Shown here: positions 23,266 through 25,417 of the stretch, piece after piece
How positions within the stretch are numbered: the stretch's first letter is position 1
Layout: each line of letters begins with the position of its first letter
NCBI GenBank assembly: GCA_002708885.1
Contig: PAPL01000082.1
Coordinates: forward strand, 1 to 25,417
DNA length: 25,417 nucleotides
Direction: 5' to 3'
DNA from: Verrucomicrobiales bacterium
GTDB lineage: Bacteria; Verrucomicrobiota; Verrucomicrobiia; Verrucomicrobiales; DEV007
Program-made: the position numbers and the translations under genes
Notes under the pieces: generated by a model
What the model was told of the DNA's origin: nothing
The model's input: the letters and a program-made list of their open reading frames with translations, nothing else
The model's database searches: none

Positions 23266-25417
23266 TTACTGACAGGCTTCGCATTCTTCCCCGTTCATCA
23301 TAGCCTCAATACTACAGGCCTTAACTTCTTCAGGAGTATACTCTTTGGTTCCTTGCCCCTCTTCAGCCGATTGAATTCTCACTTCTTTGTTACTCTTAAC
23401 AGTCGATTTTTCAATGTTTGAAGCTGCAAGACTGCGCAGATAATAAGTTGTCTTTAGACCAGATCTCCAAGCCTCTCTATACATATGTGATAAGACCTTA
23501 AGGTCCGGCTTGGCAATAAAAAGATTCAATGACTGAGATTGATCGATCCACTTTTGCCGACGAGCTGCAGATTTAATCAGCCAACTATGATCAATCGAAA
23601 AAGCCGTAGAGTATTTCTTTTTTATATCATCAGGAATTTCATCAATGTCATCCAATTCTCCATCGTGATACTTGAGTTGATCTGCCATGTCTTTGCCCCA
23701 AAGACCTAATTCCTTCAGATCTTTTACCATATATGAATTCAATACTATGAAGTCACCAGAAAGATTACTCTTAACAAAGAGGTTCTTATAAGTAGGCTCA
23801 ATGCATGGTGAGCTTCCCATAATATTCGAAATAGTTGCAGTCGGAGCAATCGCAAGAACGTTAGAATTACGCATCCCCTGCTCTTTTATCTTTTGACGTA
23901 ATTTATCCCAATCCATCTTACCTTTACGAGGCACTTCAACTTTTTCTCCTCTCTCCTGCTCAAGAAGATCTACAGTGTCAGGAGGCAATAATCCTCGGTC
24001 CCACTTAGATCCTTCATAAGTAGAATATGGTTCCCGTTCCTTTGCCAAATCACTGGATGCTTCATAAGCATAATAAGCAATGGCTTCCATAAATTCATCG
24101 TTGAAGTCAACGGCCTCCTCAGATCCAAAGCAATTATTTCTTTGGAAAAGAGCATTCTGCAATCCCATCACACCTAAACCGATCGGACGGTGACGCTGAT
24201 TGGCCTTACGGGCAGCTTCTGTAGGATAAAAATTAATATCAATTACATTGTCGAGGGCCCTAACAGCAATACTTACAGTTTCCTTTAATTTCTCATGATC
24301 AATATTGCCATCCTCATCAAGATGATTATCCAAAACGACCGATCCTAAATTACATACCGCCGTTTCATCAGTCCCAGTGTTAAGAGTAATCTCAGTGCAC
24401 AAGTTAGAACTATGAATGACTCCACAATGGTCCTGAGGGCTTCTAATATTACATGGATCCTTAAAGGTTATCCAGGGATGGCCGGTCTCGAAAAGCATCT
24501 TCAGCATGTGCTTCCAAAGTTCAATGGCTGGCATTGTTTTACCAAACATCTCCCCAGATTTGACCTTCTCTTCATATTCGACGTAGCGTTTTTCAAATGC
24601 ACTGCCATAAAGTTCATGCAAGTCAGGAGCCTCATTAGAACGGAACAGTGTCCAATCTTCTCTCGATTCCATCCTTTTCATGAACAGATCAGGGATCCAA
24701 TTGGCCGTATTCATATCGTGGGCCCGGCGACGGTCATCACCTGTGTTTTTCCTTAGGTCAAGGAAATCCATTATGTCCAAATGCCAACTTTCCAAATAAG
24801 CACAACCTGAACCTCGTCTCTTTCCTCCTTGGTTAACGGCTACTAACTGATCATTATGCAATTTGAGGAAAGGGATCACTCCCTGACTTTCCCCGTTCGT
24901 ACCCTGTATGTAACTGCCCGTTCCGCGGACCGCTGTCCATGAACCTCCCAAACCTCCGGCCCATTTGGAAAGGTAAGCATTCTCAGCAATTCCACGTTGC
25001 ATAATGGATTCGATGGAATCGTCTACCTTATATAAATAACAAGAACTTAATTGAGAATGATTAGTAGCAGAATTAAATAACGTTGGTGTGGAAGAACAGA
25101 ATCTCCTACCCTTATATAAGCGGTAAAGATCAATGGCTTTCTGTGTAGGGTCATTCGGTTCATCCAAAAACAGCCCCATAGCCACTCTCATCCAAAATAA
25201 CTGTGGGGTCTCCAAGCGTCGATGCCTTTCAACTGTCTTATCAACAATTAAGTAACGGTCATATAAAGTTTGAATACCAAGATAATCAAAATCTAAATCT
25301 GCGGCCGGATCTAGGGCTTCCGCGAGCGCATCAATGTCGTGCTCTCTTAATCTTTTATTGAGTCGGCCAATGCCGATTCCTCTCTGTATGCTTGCCTTGA
25401 ATCCTTTGCGGTGAGCA
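23266..25417 (-). CDS. nrdA: Ribonucleoside-diphosphate reductase, class I large (alpha) subunit, partial
   Basis: This enzyme reduces ribonucleotides to deoxyribonucleotides; the frame stays open to the right window edge, so the N-terminus (with any ATP-cone domain) is missing. Visible are LETPQLFWMRVAMGLFLDE, SATNHSQLSSC with the first redox Cys, SSNLCTEI (the N-x-C-x-E active site), ETAVCNLGS with the second redox Cys, and APTATISNIMGSSP. The C-terminal tail ends NGEECEACQ, the redox-shuttle Cys pair. The sequence upstream of base 25215 continues in frame (for example LGIQTLYDRYLIVDKTVERH), so the gene should not be started there. About 717 codons lie in the window. The NrdB partner is not in the window. 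Confidence 0.95.
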   Translation of the reverse strand, partial: AHRKGFKASIQRGIGIGRLNKRLREHDIDALAEALDPAADLDFDYLGIQTLYDRYLIVDKTVERHRRLETPQLFWMRVAMGLFLDEPNDPTQKAIDLYRLYKGRRFCSSTPTLFNSATNHSQLSSCYLYKVDDSIESIMQRGIAENAYLSKWAGGLGGSWTAVRGTGSYIQGTNGESQGVIPFLKLHNDQLVAVNQGGKRRGSGCAYLESWHLDIMDFLDLRKNTGDDRRRAHDMNTANWIPDLFMKRMESREDWTLFRSNEAPDLHELYGSAFEKRYVEYEEKVKSGEMFGKTMPAIELWKHMLKMLFETGHPWITFKDPCNIRSPQDHCGVIHSSNLCTEITLNTGTDETAVCNLGSVVLDNHLDEDGNIDHEKLKETVSIAVRALDNVIDINFYPTEAARKANQRHRPIGLGVMGLQNALFQRNNCFGSEEAVDFNDEFMEAIAYYAYEASSDLAKEREPYSTYEGSKWDRGLLPPDTVDLLEQERGEKVEVPRKGKMDWDKLRQKIKEQGMRNSNVLAIAPTATISNIMGSSPCIEPTYKNLFVKSNLSGDFIVLNSYMVKDLKELGLWGKDMADQLKYHDGELDDIDEIPDDIKKKYSTAFSIDHSWLIKSAARRQKWIDQSQSLNLFIAKPDLKVLSHMYREAWRSGLKTTYYLRSLAASNIEKSTVKSNKEVRIQSAEEGQGTKEYTPEEVKACSIEAMMNGEECEACQ

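Overview
The window is a gene-dense, mostly AT-leaning bacterial segment. It most likely comes from the PVC group, and a marine-type Verrucomicrobiota (Opitutae-like) is my best guess. The guess rests on a secreted formylglycine-type sulfatase, two Tat-signal Gfo/Idh/MocA oxidoreductases, a POT peptide transporter with a large soluble insert, and a metK-ahcY pair divergent from an ArsR-methyltransferase fusion. No rRNA, tRNA, CRISPR array or transposase was seen. Both ends cut through genes, and the left end shows a chimeric-looking junction.

Layout. 1-836 (minus): a signal-peptide, charged, His-rich coiled-coil protein whose frame runs off the edge. Its last ~144 bases instead encode, in another frame, part of a choice-of-anchor B (LVIVD-like) protein. 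1021-2457 (plus): sulfatase. 2483-5233 (minus): aldo/keto reductase, a small RRM RNA-binding protein with a slippage-prone poly-Gly tail, and a Tat-exported Gfo/Idh/MocA oxidoreductase. 5344-8060 (plus): a two-gene ABC-2 exporter with overlapping stop and start. 8175-10061 (plus): POT transporter, visibly more GC-rich than its neighbours. 10156-12854 (minus): a secreted TPR protein, a small TPR protein and a class C beta-lactamase-fold serine hydrolase.

12996-17572 (plus) is a tight four-gene run: a MurU-like sugar-1-phosphate nucleotidyltransferase, an AmgK-like sugar kinase, a shortened GlgE (GH13_3) homologue that has lost its catalytic residues, and a CHASE2 sensor-domain membrane protein without an output domain. 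This is the most unusual part of the window. It looks like a cell-wall amino-sugar recycling module coupled to a pseudoenzyme and an orphan envelope sensor.

17627-18907 (plus): a second Tat Gfo/Idh/MocA protein, converging with a 4-base overlap on ahcY. 18904-21555 (minus): metK-ahcY, the SAM synthesis and SAH removal genes. They are divergent from an ArsR-SAM-methyltransferase fusion (21600-22544), and the two start codons are only 44 bp apart. That gap holds a near-perfect four-half-site inverted repeat, a strong candidate operator for SAM/SAH-responsive control. 22606-23202 (plus): riboflavin synthase. 23266-25417 (minus, open at the edge): class I ribonucleotide reductase large subunit.

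Every stretch between genes is under 200 bases. The longest (837-1020, 3815-3949, 5234-5343, 8061-8174, 10062-10155, 12855-12995) hold no gene I can support. Those at 837-1020, 5234-5343 and 12855-12995 separate divergent genes and presumably carry their promoters.
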